From Anaerolineales bacterium UBA5797 (lineage in GTDB: Bacteria; Chloroflexota; Anaerolineae; Anaerolineales; Villigracilaceae), in assembly GCA_002418205.1 (NCBI GenBank), contig DIDP01000037.1, forward strand, positions 1 to 53,718: a stretch of 53,718 bases of DNA. The letters are read 5' to 3'. Position numbers and translations under genes: made by a program. Within the stretch, counting starts at the first letter, position 1. Each line of letters opens with the position of its first letter. The notes beneath the pieces are model-generated. The model did not search any database. It worked only from the letters and a program-made list of their open reading frames with translations, and was not told the origin of the DNA. Of this stretch, positions 16,001-23,670 are shown one piece after another.

Positions 16001-17710
16001 GGCTGTCCCCTGATCTGCCGGGATGGACACCACGATCGTATATTCACCGGTTGTACCCGTTGGAGTTTGCGTGACCACAGGGGTACTGGTCGTCTTTACA
16101 ACCGCCGGAGTGGGAATACACTCCGCTCCCGAAATTCCAGTGGTCACATTCGAGGGTGAAGTCGCTGTATTTACAATACCAGGAGAACCCGGGTTTGAAC
16201 CATAAACATCATTATCGGTCGTGGTAATTCCATTCGCGCCGCCAGCCGCCGACAATGTACCTGCTGCGCCACTTAAGAAAATAACACCGCCACCGCCACC
16301 GCCACCGGGTCCGTGCCGCCAGCCAGAAGGACTGGGCCAACCCACATTGGGCTGTCCAGGCCATGCGTCGCCACCATCCCCACCATTTGCAGTAACGTTC
16401 AACCCCGCCGGGAGCGGGTTCTGGGCCATCACCAATACACTTCCACCTGCGCCACCGCCGCCACCGCTATCGTTAAGAGGCTGGTCCTGTCCGTCTGCGC
16501 CGTTGGCGTTGATTGTTCCACTTCCGGTCACTGTCCCAGCGCGCACCATGATAATCCCGCCGCCTGCGCCGCCACTGCTGAAAACCGGATCATTGTTATT
16601 GATGGTTCCAGCGCCACCACCACCGCCAAGTGCCATACGGGCTGCGGTTGCAGGAAATACCGCTCCGCCAAAACCACCGCTCTCACTGATCGTTGAACCG
16701 ACGTTTGCCCAGCCAAAGCCTCCGGTACCACCAGCCCCCCCATTGCCTCCTCCGCCACCACCGGTGTTTTCCTGGTTATCGATCGGCTGGCCATCTGTAC
16801 CACCGCCGCCTGCATTCCCTGGAGCGCCGCGTGCAAAACTACCATCCGGGTATCCTTCAGAACCAAGATCATTCACCGAGGTGCCGTTGAAAATAAATCG
16901 CGGCGTTCCTGCAATCCCCTCACCTTTCGATGCATTTAGTTCGGAGGTGGATGGAGTACGGTAATCCGTTCTTGCAAAAGCAGTGCCCGCGCCATCGCCA
17001 GCGTATTGCACACCGCCGCCGCCTCGAAATCCCTGGCCACTGACGTTGATGGAATTTCCATTGAAATCAAGTGTACCTGCCACATCGATTGCCACCACGC
17101 CGCCCACACTGCCATTCCAAGGCAAGGAAGTGACGGCGCTTGTGATCGTTGCACTTGAATATTGAGGGACACGAATCACCTGAAAACGCCGCTGTCCTTG
17201 ATTACTTGCTCCTACAGGATAATCCTGGGCGAAATAGTTGTTTACCAATCCGGAACTAATGGAGACCGAACCCGAGGCAACGGCGCTTGTAGCCACCACA
17301 TACTCATATAAGCCGGCGCTAAAATTGGAAGCCAAAAAACCATTTGCCGGATCGCCCGCAACGCCATCGCCATATGCACCGGTATTGGTCGAGTTTATAT
17401 CAGCACCCTGCATCTGAACAACCAGTAATAAATCCCCCGGCTGGATCGGGCTCGCCGCACCTGACGGGCTGCCAACAGGAATGGAGGTTGCGCCAGCCGA
17501 GACATTGGCAGTACCGGGATAGTATGTATTCACAACCCCACCAAGAGTTGCGGGACCATCTTTACCGGGCACGCCGCAAACAAGTTTATCCGCAAATACA
17601 GTTCTAACTTTCCAGGGAGCGAATGCTGAAAAAGCCAGAGCGAAGATAATTGCTACCCGGATGCCTGTCAGCCAGGGCTTTGAACGAGTTGACGAGATTT
17701 GAATATCCAT
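13070..17710 (-). CDS. Giant secreted DUF11-repeat protein with C-terminal sortase domain
   Basis: A 1546-residue exported protein. A signal peptide covers residues 1-40 (cleavage after VFA). About 41-520 is a glycine-rich region with many AGGGGG runs. Then come a beta-sandwich domain and five DUF11-like repeats, three of them near-identical (each about 130 residues, with the shared VNLPVGGTI and WAC...GGASGC). A poly-glycine run (DNA about 13608-13657) leads into LIPVTGF and a sortase domain: His1456 in VLTAHAVD, Cys1519 in TLITC, Arg1532 or 1536. All catalytic residues are present. The start at 17710 is set by AAAGGA and the signal peptide; an upstream extension crosses the promoter. It is probably surface-attached. 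Sortases are normally separate enzymes. Confidence 0.88.
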   Translation of the reverse strand: MDIQISSTRSKPWLTGIRVAIIFALAFSAFAPWKVRTVFADKLVCGVPGKDGPATLGGVVNTYYPGTANVSAGATSIPVGSPSGAASPIQPGDLLLVVQMQGADINSTNTGAYGDGVAGDPANGFLASNFSAGLYEYVVATSAVASGSVSISSGLVNNYFAQDYPVGASNQGQRRFQVIRVPQYSSATITSAVTSLPWNGSVGGVVAIDVAGTLDFNGNSINVSGQGFRGGGGVQYAGDGAGTAFARTDYRTPSTSELNASKGEGIAGTPRFIFNGTSVNDLGSEGYPDGSFARGAPGNAGGGGTDGQPIDNQENTGGGGGGNGGAGGTGGFGWANVGSTISESGGFGGAVFPATAARMALGGGGGAGTINNNDPVFSSGGAGGGIIMVRAGTVTGSGTINANGADGQDQPLNDSGGGGGAGGSVLVMAQNPLPAGLNVTANGGDGGDAWPGQPNVGWPSPSGWRHGPGGGGGGGVIFLSGAAGTLSAAGGANGITTTDNDVYGSNPGSPGIVNTATSPSNVTTGISGAECIPTPAVVKTTSTPVVTQTPTGTTGEYTIVVSIPADQGTALGFSISDSLPTGFTYASTSAINLSGGAARVATVDPTAGTSTPAWGTFDIPGGGQVEITFAVDIDASVPAGVYQNPATATYTDPTRTDPNGTTDSQYDSGSSTGEDIEVITASIPDLTVTKTNNVNGNVLPGSSFNWTITVQNSGAGAAAFTNGQTIMSDALPGLAGYYPQGSVTVSNGATPPTGTINCGISGTSLSCVASGVVTLPSNASFSVTFPVTPTAGGDLANTAIVDPDGIISESNEDNNTGSDTVSVLGADLSIVKNDGQTSYLAGSVVTYTVTVTNNGGASIIGATVSDPRPINISSWAWACATEIGGASGCTPAADSANDFTDTVNLPVGGTIIYTVTANVIAAPTGDLVNTATISVPTGYVDTNTNNNSSTDTDTLTLSSVDLSISKDDGQAGYTGGGTVTYTVTVSNLSGADVTGATVSDPRPANISTWAWACTSETGGASGCTPAANSSSDFTDTVNLPVGGTIIYTVTANVVANPTGDLVNTATVTPPSGFADTNTSNNSSTDIDSLLVADLSILKDDGQVTYAGDDTLTYTVTVTNLSGVDVTGAVITDPIPANISAWTWVCTTQGGGASGCDGAASNSVDFTDTVNLPVGGTIVYTVTADVVADPTGELANTATVSLPSGYTDPNPDNNTSTDTDFLGPVADLSLDKTANNLTPDVQTNITFTITVINIGPDPATGVEVTENLPNGFTFVSAIPSQGSYNSATGVWTIGDLAVNATATLTMVVNVNLTGSYVNTAQISASDQIDPDSTPNNNVPGEDDQDNVTITPNFGDGGGGGGGGGGGGGGTSPVVTGFLIPVTGFAPNAVTKLDFASRPIYDQTSLTIEIPVINVKTSILGVEFKKGNWDVSWLQDQAGWLNGTAYPTWRGNSVLTAHAVDKDGKAGIFSNLKQLRAGEYVFVYNSGYRYTYRVVSNDLVQPGDVNVLKHEDKPYITLITCDTYDEASGMYLLRVAVRAVLVDVSEVK
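14045..15245 (-). repeat. Tandem DUF11 coding repeats
   Basis: Three consecutive units of about 395-410 bp within the sortase-fusion gene, at about 14045-14440, 14440-14835 and 14835-15245. The last two are the closest. More diverged DUF11 units flank them at about 13665-14045 and 15245-15670. Recent in-frame duplication is likely, and copy number may vary between strains. Confidence 0.75.
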
Positions 17711-17812
17711 TTGCTCCATTCCTTTCTTACAATACCCTGACTGCGATAAGCCAAATGAAAAAGCTGCTTTATGGCTATCCGAAATAAAACTGGGCCTTAC
17801 AATTCTGAAAGG

Positions 17813-17841
17813 ATTGTAGTGGTTCAATGATGATTTGTCAA
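17813..17841 (-). promoter_or_regulatory. Promoter of the sortase-fusion gene
   Basis: On the reverse strand TTGACA (17836-17841) and TACAAT (17813-17818) have a 17-bp spacer. Transcription would start near 17806, giving a leader of about 95 nt with an AAAGGA ribosome-binding site. Confidence 0.8.
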
Positions 17842-17970
17842 CAAATTGATTGCCAACGAAGGCGTTACGATTCCGTGGGATTGCTGTTGCAATCCGAAGC
17901 CAAATGATAGATATCAAAACCACCTTAAATCATCTTCTAACTCTCTTACATTTTGCAAACATCCGGGTGA

Positions 17971-17976
17971 TAAAAT
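17971..17976 (+). promoter_or_regulatory. -10 box of the histidine kinase gene (leaderless)
   Basis: TAAAAT at 17971-17976 followed by 6 nt and the ATG at 17983. TTACAT at 17946-17951 is a possible -35 with a 19-bp spacer. Confidence 0.45.
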
Positions 17977-17982
17977 TGCAAA

Positions 17983-19515
17983 ATGCTTCCTGATTTCCGT
18001 ATCCGGCAACGTGATTATTTGCTCGAACTCTCCCGTGCTCTGACCCAGGAACTCGACCTTGAGAAACTACTGGCGCGTGTTTTGAAGATTTCCATAGAAA
18101 TGCTTGCAGGACAAGCCGGGCTGATCGCGTTAAAGGAACAGGATGGTTGGCGCGTCGCCACCGCCCATGGAATTGCCCCCGCTTTTTTAAGCTACCTCAC
18201 CCCCCTGCTTGCCGAGGAAAATGTCCGCGAATTGGACGTGCGCGAACTCAACCGCATGTTAAAGGAACTGACCTACACTGCAAGCATGGGTCTCCTCAAC
18301 GGCACTGCCCTGCCCCTCGCCACACACGGACAGGTGATCGGCGTCATATTCATCTTCCGCAGTTATCCCGATCTTTTCACCCAAAATGACCGCCTGTTGC
18401 TCCAGTCATTCGCGGACCAGGCTGCCATTGCCGTATACAACGCGCGCCTTTATGGACAGGTCTCCTATGAAAAGCAGAGGCTGGATGCCCTGCTCGACTC
18501 CGCCGCGGATGGGATTTTGATCCTCAACGCCGACCACACGATCGAACGGAGTAACATCTCCTTCGAGAAGCTCTTTGGAGAACCGCGCGATCAACTGGTC
18601 GGAAAAGGCCACTCGGAGATCATTCGCTGGGTGCGCGAACCGCAAGGCAAAACCTTGGAGGAAGCGGAAGCTGGAGGCTGGCCTCTTACACCGAATGCAA
18701 CCTTGTACGTGGAGGGCGATCTTGAACGACCGCTGCCTCCCTCCCTGCCCGTTGGGGTGACATATGCACCATTGTTATCGGCGGATGGCAAATTGCGAAA
18801 CATCATCGCCTCCGTGCGGGATATCACTCACTTCCGCACGGCAGACGAGATCAAAAGCACATTCATCTCCATCGTGAGTCACGAACTGCGCACACCTGTT
18901 GCACTCATCAAAGGTTATGCTTCCACCCTCCGGCGCGACGACGCCAAATGGGACAAAGCCACCATCAGCGATTCGCTGGCGGTCATCGAAGAGGAAGCCG
19001 ATCGTTTGAGCCGGATGATCGACGACCTGCTCGATGCATCCCGCCTGCAGGCTGGCGGCATGAGCCTGAACCGGGCAGACGTTTCGCTCGAATCACTTGC
19101 GCACAGGGTTGCCGAGCGCTTCGCATCGCAATCCAAGAAGCACAATATCATCACGGATTTTTCAGAGAAATTCCCCGTCATCCTTGCAGATGAAACGCGC
19201 ATCGAACAGGTGATCGTCAACCTCGTCTCCAACGCCCTCAAGTACGCGCCGGAAGGCGAGATCAGGATCAGTGGCCGGTCGCGCCCGGAGCAGGTGATCG
19301 TCTGCGTTTCAGATGAAGGACCCGGCATCGAAGCCAAGGACCTGCCGCACATCTTCGATCGTTTTTATCGTTCGACTAAAGCTGTTAAAAACACGAAAGG
19401 CGCCGGGCTGGGACTCTATCTTGCCCGCGCGATCATCGAAGCTCATGGCGGGCGCATCTGGGCGGACCCGAAGCCTGATTCCGGTGCGAGGATCTGCTTC
19501 TCCCTGCCGCGTTAG
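17983..19515 (+). CDS. Cytosolic sensor histidine kinase (GAF-PAS-HisKA-HATPase)
   Basis: A 510-residue protein with no membrane helix. Residues about 15-155 are a GAF domain, 162-285 a PAS domain, then HisKA with His300 in SIVSHELRTPVALIKGY, and HATPase_c with N-box Asn417 (NLVSNALKYAP), DEGPGIE (444-450) and GAGLGL (473-478). All catalytic residues are intact. It would sense a soluble ligand or redox state through GAF/PAS and phosphorylate a response regulator. No response regulator is adjacent, so it is an orphan here. It is transcribed divergently from the sortase-fusion gene across a 270-bp gap, so it may affect that gene, but this is only a positional inference. Confidence 0.9.
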   Translation: MLPDFRIRQRDYLLELSRALTQELDLEKLLARVLKISIEMLAGQAGLIALKEQDGWRVATAHGIAPAFLSYLTPLLAEENVRELDVRELNRMLKELTYTASMGLLNGTALPLATHGQVIGVIFIFRSYPDLFTQNDRLLLQSFADQAAIAVYNARLYGQVSYEKQRLDALLDSAADGILILNADHTIERSNISFEKLFGEPRDQLVGKGHSEIIRWVREPQGKTLEEAEAGGWPLTPNATLYVEGDLERPLPPSLPVGVTYAPLLSADGKLRNIIASVRDITHFRTADEIKSTFISIVSHELRTPVALIKGYASTLRRDDAKWDKATISDSLAVIEEEADRLSRMIDDLLDASRLQAGGMSLNRADVSLESLAHRVAERFASQSKKHNIITDFSEKFPVILADETRIEQVIVNLVSNALKYAPEGEIRISGRSRPEQVIVCVSDEGPGIEAKDLPHIFDRFYRSTKAVKNTKGAGLGLYLARAIIEAHGGRIWADPKPDSGARICFSLPR

Positions 19516-19615
19516 CAATCGATGCGCATCCACATATCAGGATGGTAAAATCGGGTGAAACGGAATCAGCCATTCGTGAGTCCGAATCGATTTTGTCCCA
19601 CAGAAGGGAACAGGC

Positions 19616-21424
19616 ATGTCAAATACAGTCCCACCAAGAAATGAAATGGATAAAAAGTACACCTGGAATTCTGAAAGCGTCTTCCCCTCGATCGAGGCGT
19701 GGGAAGAGGAGGTGAACCGGGTCCTGAAAGATATTGATGGCGTGAAAAAGTTTCAGGGAAGGCTTGCCGAAGGTCCGGCAGTTTTGTTGGATGCTTTGAA
19801 CACCGCATATGACCTGCTGTTGCGCGCGCAAACCGCCCTGATGTATGCCAGCTTTTCCTACGCAGTGGATACCACCAACCAGCCAACCGCCGGTATGCAT
19901 GGTAGAGCGCAGGGAATGTACGGACAGGTGCTGTCCGCGATTTCATTCCTGCAACCAGAGATCTTGAGGATCGGCAGGACCGCACTCGATGAATGGATGG
20001 GGCAGAATGAACAGCTGGCTGTTTATCGGCACAGCCTCGCTGACCTCTTCCGCAAACAGGCGCACGTGCGCCCGGCGGAAGTGGAGGAGATCCTCGGGCT
20101 TGTCAGCGATCCCTTGCAGGGCGCCTCGAACTCGACCAGCATGCTCACCAATGCAGATTTCAAGTTCAAGCCCGTCAAGGACAGCACGGGGAAAAAGATC
20201 GAAGTGACGCAGGGAAATTTCGATTCGCAGTTGCTGCATCTCTCCGATCGCAAGGCACGCAAAGCCGCGTACAAAAGCTACATGGACGAATATGTGGGAC
20301 ACAAGAACACACTCGCGGCAAACCTCGCCACATCCATCAAATCCAACGTGTTCCTAATGCGCGCCCGCAAACACGAAACAACGCTCGCCGCGTCGCTGTT
20401 CGACCTGAACATCCCGACGGATGTTTTCCATAACCTCATCAATACGTTCAAGAAAAATCTGCCGGTCTGGCATCGCTATTTCAAGATCCGCCGCAGGGCG
20501 CTTGGGGTCAGGAAACTTGCCTATTACGATATGTGGGCACCCATCACAAAGGAAAAGGTTAAAGTGCCTTTCGAGCAGGCTATGGATCTGATCTGCGAAA
20601 GCCTCGCGCCAATGGGCAGGGAATATGTGGAAACTTTGAGAAACGGGGTGCTCCAGGATCGCTGGGTGGATGTATACCCCAACAAAGGCAAAAGTCATGG
20701 CGCGTTCTCCTCGGGCACGCAAAGGACCCATCCCTTCATCATGATGAGCTATGCAGACGAGGTATCCAGCATGAGCACGCTCGCGCATGAACTCGGGCAT
20801 TCGATGCATTCCCATCTCACGTGGAAAAATCAGCCCTTCATTTATACCGATTATTCGCTCTTCGTTGCCGAGGTCGCATCGAACTTTCATCAGGCGATGA
20901 TGCGCGGTCATTTATTGAAGACGGACATCGACAGGAACTTCAAACTCGCCCTGATCGAAGAGGCGGTCGGCGGGAACTTTTTCAGGTACTTCTTCCAGAT
21001 GCCGACCCTGGCGCGTTTCGAACTGGAGACCCACCAACGCGCCGAACGCGGCGAACCGCTGACAGCCGATTCCATGATCGCCCTGATGGCTGATCTGTTC
21101 GCCGAGGGGTTTGGTCCAAACTTCGACATGGACCGCGAACGCGTCGGCATGACGTGGGCAACGTTCGGTCACCTGTTCGCGGATTATTATGTCTATTCCT
21201 ACGCCACGGGCATTTCCGGGGCGAACGCGCTGGCAGGCGGGATTTTGCGTGGCGAACCGAACGCAGTCGAAAATTATCTCGGCTTCCTCAAGGCAGGCGG
21301 CTCGGATTATTCGTTGAACGTGCTCAGGAAGGCAGGTGTGGATCTGACCACGCCGCAACCTGTGGAGGAGACCTTCGCGGTCATGGAAGGCTACATCGAC
21401 CAGATGGAAGAATTATTAGGTTAA
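19616..21424 (+). CDS. pepF: Oligoendopeptidase F, family M3B
   Basis: A 602-residue cytosolic zinc metallopeptidase. The zinc motif is HELGHS with His391, Glu392 and His395; the third ligand should be a Glu in the following helix (VAEVASNFHQAMM). The length and the C-terminal signature (GPNFDMDRERVGMTWATFGH) match PepF/PepB peptidases that cleave short oligopeptides. The start at 19616 has AAGGGAACAGG upstream. It lies 100 bp after the histidine kinase with a TAAAAT element between, so it is probably separately transcribed. The third ligand assignment is inferred from the family. Confidence 0.93.
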   Translation: MSNTVPPRNEMDKKYTWNSESVFPSIEAWEEEVNRVLKDIDGVKKFQGRLAEGPAVLLDALNTAYDLLLRAQTALMYASFSYAVDTTNQPTAGMHGRAQGMYGQVLSAISFLQPEILRIGRTALDEWMGQNEQLAVYRHSLADLFRKQAHVRPAEVEEILGLVSDPLQGASNSTSMLTNADFKFKPVKDSTGKKIEVTQGNFDSQLLHLSDRKARKAAYKSYMDEYVGHKNTLAANLATSIKSNVFLMRARKHETTLAASLFDLNIPTDVFHNLINTFKKNLPVWHRYFKIRRRALGVRKLAYYDMWAPITKEKVKVPFEQAMDLICESLAPMGREYVETLRNGVLQDRWVDVYPNKGKSHGAFSSGTQRTHPFIMMSYADEVSSMSTLAHELGHSMHSHLTWKNQPFIYTDYSLFVAEVASNFHQAMMRGHLLKTDIDRNFKLALIEEAVGGNFFRYFFQMPTLARFELETHQRAERGEPLTADSMIALMADLFAEGFGPNFDMDRERVGMTWATFGHLFADYYVYSYATGISGANALAGGILRGEPNAVENYLGFLKAGGSDYSLNVLRKAGVDLTTPQPVEETFAVMEGYIDQMEELLG

Positions 21425-21430
21425 CATCGT

Positions 21431-21489
21431 AGGGGCACAGCAATACCCGCAGCCCGGACCAAGGTTGTTATTCGTTTCGCTGTGCCCCT
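21431..21489. repeat. Inverted repeat after pepF
   Basis: Arms AGGGGCACAGC (21431-21441) and GCTGTGCCCCT (21479-21489) enclose 37 nt. There is no T-run, so this is more like an interspersed repeat than a classical terminator. It ends about 40 nt before the next start codon. Confidence 0.55.
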
Positions 21490-21527
21490 GCAAGATACAT
21501 CAAAAAAAGAAATCGGAATATTATAAA

Positions 21528-22889
21528 ATGCCACAAACACAGATCGCATGTCCACAATGCCGCCAGATGATCACGGCAAATGTAGAACAACTCTTCGATG
21601 TAACCCAGGATCCGCAAGCCAAGCAGAGACTGCTGGGCGGAGCATCCAACGTTGCGCGTTGTCCGCATTGCGGCTATCAGGGGCGGCTGGCAACGCCTGT
21701 CGTATATCACGATAACGAAAAGGAACTACTGCTCACCTTCTTCCCGCCCGAGTTAAATGTGCCTCTCAATGAACAGGAGAAGGTCCTCGGTCCCATCATC
21801 AAGAAAGTGACGGAAAGTCTCCCGCCGGAGAAGCGCAAAGGATACCTGCTCAACCCGGTCGCCAACCTGACCTATGAGTCCATGATCAAGACCATCCTTG
21901 GCAAGGACGGCGTTACGCCTGAAATGCTCAAGGAACAGCAGGACCGCGTGGGCGTGATCGAACGCCTCCTGCAGACCAGTTCCAGCGATGTCCGCAGTGA
22001 GATCATAAGGCAGAACAGCAATCTCATCGATGAGCAGTTCTTTGCGTTGTTCAGCCGCCTGGCACAAAGCGCGGCAGGCAGCGGACAGGAACCCGTTGCG
22101 CGCGCGATGCTCGAGTTGCAGAAACAACTGCTCGAGGAGACCGAGTTCGGTCGTCAGTTGAAGGAATCGGTTGGGGAACTGGAGGCAGCCTCAAAGTCCC
22201 TGCAGGAGGCGGGGCAGGGACTCACGCGCGAGAAACTGCTGGATATTGTCCTCGGATCCCCGAGCGACGCGCGGCTCAAGGCGTATGTCTCATTGGCGCG
22301 CGGCGGCATGGATTATCAATTCTTCCAACTGCTCTCCGAGAATATCGAAAAGGCTTCCGGCGATGAAAGGACCAGATTGGAATCCATGCGCGATAAACTG
22401 CTCGAGTTCACGGACGAAGCGGATAAACAACTGGAGGCGCGTTACAAGCAATCGCAGGAGGTTGTGGACAATATCCTCGCGCAGGAGGATGTTGTCAGGG
22501 CGGTTCAGGATAACCTGCAAAACATCACGCAGGATGTGGTGGACATCGCCAACCAGATGCTGCGCCAGGCATCCGAAAAGAACGATTATGCCCGCATGGG
22601 CAAATTGCAGAAGATGATCGAGGTGCTGCGCCAGGCATCCACGCCGCCCGAAGTGGAGTTCATCGAGCATCTGCTGGACGCGCCCGATGATGCCAGCCTT
22701 GAGAAAATGCTGAACGATAACAAGGAAATGATCAACGACCAGTTCATGGAAGCGTTGATCGGTCTGGTTGCGCAGGTGGATCAGGCTGCCGAACAGGGCA
22801 ACCCTGAGGCCAGGGCGCTGGGTGAAAAATTGAGCAAGGTCTACAAGACTGCCCTGAAGTTCTCGATGAAGATGAACATGGGACAATAA
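21528..22889 (+). CDS. CpXC-domain protein with long helical tail
   Basis: A 453-residue cytosolic protein. Two zinc-binding pairs, CPQC near residue 8 and CPHCGY near 46, with the intervening layout, match the CpXC domain (about 1-150). The remainder (150-453) is almost wholly charged helix, with EELxQxD-like heptads suggesting coiled coils. Function of CpXC proteins is unknown. An upstream in-frame extension from 21465 runs through the inverted repeat and is rejected; MPQTQIACPQC is the natural start. TATTAT lies only 3 nt before the ATG. A perfect bidirectional terminator overlaps its stop codon. Confidence 0.8.
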   Translation: MPQTQIACPQCRQMITANVEQLFDVTQDPQAKQRLLGGASNVARCPHCGYQGRLATPVVYHDNEKELLLTFFPPELNVPLNEQEKVLGPIIKKVTESLPPEKRKGYLLNPVANLTYESMIKTILGKDGVTPEMLKEQQDRVGVIERLLQTSSSDVRSEIIRQNSNLIDEQFFALFSRLAQSAAGSGQEPVARAMLELQKQLLEETEFGRQLKESVGELEAASKSLQEAGQGLTREKLLDIVLGSPSDARLKAYVSLARGGMDYQFFQLLSENIEKASGDERTRLESMRDKLLEFTDEADKQLEARYKQSQEVVDNILAQEDVVRAVQDNLQNITQDVVDIANQMLRQASEKNDYARMGKLQKMIEVLRQASTPPEVEFIEHLLDAPDDASLEKMLNDNKEMINDQFMEALIGLVAQVDQAAEQGNPEARALGEKLSKVYKTALKFSMKMNMGQ

Positions 22890-22923
22890 TAAATGGGTTC
22901 CTTTCGGAACCCATTTATTATTG
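22886..22923. terminator. Bidirectional intrinsic terminator with 17-bp arms
   Basis: Arms at 22886-22902 and 22907-22923 are perfectly complementary around a TTTC loop, with AT-rich ends that give T-runs in both directions. It serves the CpXC gene and the convergent small secreted protein. Confidence 0.9.
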
Positions 22924-22934
22924 AACCCAGATCA

Positions 22935-23462
22935 TTACTTTACCAATGTACAACTTACGCTGGCTGGGTAGCGTGTGGTGGTACAGGTATAACTCTGGCT
23001 GGCAAGCAGTTCGCCGGTATACATATCGTAAACGGACAGGGTGGCGTCCGTCCAGAAGATGAAATCAACGTGAGCGGTCCAGTTGGAGTTGGGACAGCCC
23101 GCCTCATCCCAGGGCAGAGTCTCCGGGTCATTCGTCTCGGTGGAGAAGGGCGTCTTGCCGTTCTTGCTGCGACCATCGGATCCGAGCAGGTCCTGCTGCC
23201 CAACCGCAGAGACCTTTGGATAACTTTGACCGGGCACATCGTTGCTGCCATAATTTGTGCAGGTAATGGCGGGGATTCCGCTGGCGTCCAGAACAACGGT
23301 CACATCGGTATTGCCAAGTCCGCTTGCAAAACCGGACGCGATGAGCGAACCGAGATCGAATGTAACGCTCGAAAACTTGATCGCGCCCCCTGCGGAAGCA
23401 GTCGATACCATGAGCGTTGCCATGAGCAACACAGCCAGCATGGAATAAATTTTCTTGTTCAT
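22935..23462 (-). CDS. Small secreted protein, unknown function
   Basis: A 175-residue protein with a clear Sec signal peptide (MNKKIYSMLAVLLMATLMVS, cleavage after TASA near 24). The mature part is beta-rich and has six cysteines (TCTN, AGCPN, YTCTT, SCTL), likely forming disulfides. No known domain was recognised. GAGGAG before the ATG at 23462 sets the start; the longer upstream frame has no signal. The promoter is separate from that of the divergent cyclase gene. Confidence 0.75.
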   Translation of the reverse strand: MNKKIYSMLAVLLMATLMVSTASAGGAIKFSSVTFDLGSLIASGFASGLGNTDVTVVLDASGIPAITCTNYGSNDVPGQSYPKVSAVGQQDLLGSDGRSKNGKTPFSTETNDPETLPWDEAGCPNSNWTAHVDFIFWTDATLSVYDMYTGELLASQSYTCTTTRYPASVSCTLVK

Positions 23463-23612
23463 GTGTCTCCTCTTAATTCTGAAGCTGATCCGTCGAATGC
23501 CACAAAATGATTCCAGTAATACGCCTCCTTTTTCATAAGTGGAACATGAAAACCATCTGTTGCGATTATCCTGAAAATGATGGATAATCAGACAAATTTT
23601 ACTATCTTTGCG

Positions 23613-23640
23613 ATAATATAACACACCCAAAAGGTTACAA
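23613..23640 (-). promoter_or_regulatory. Promoter of the small secreted protein gene
   Basis: On the reverse strand TTGTAA (23635-23640) and TATTAT (23613-23618) are 16 bp apart. The leader would be about 145 nt. The divergent cyclase gene may use TACAAT at 23636-23641, which overlaps this -35 box. Confidence 0.55.
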
Positions 23641-23670
23641 TAGTTACGGTTTCATGATTTTCGAGTCCAG

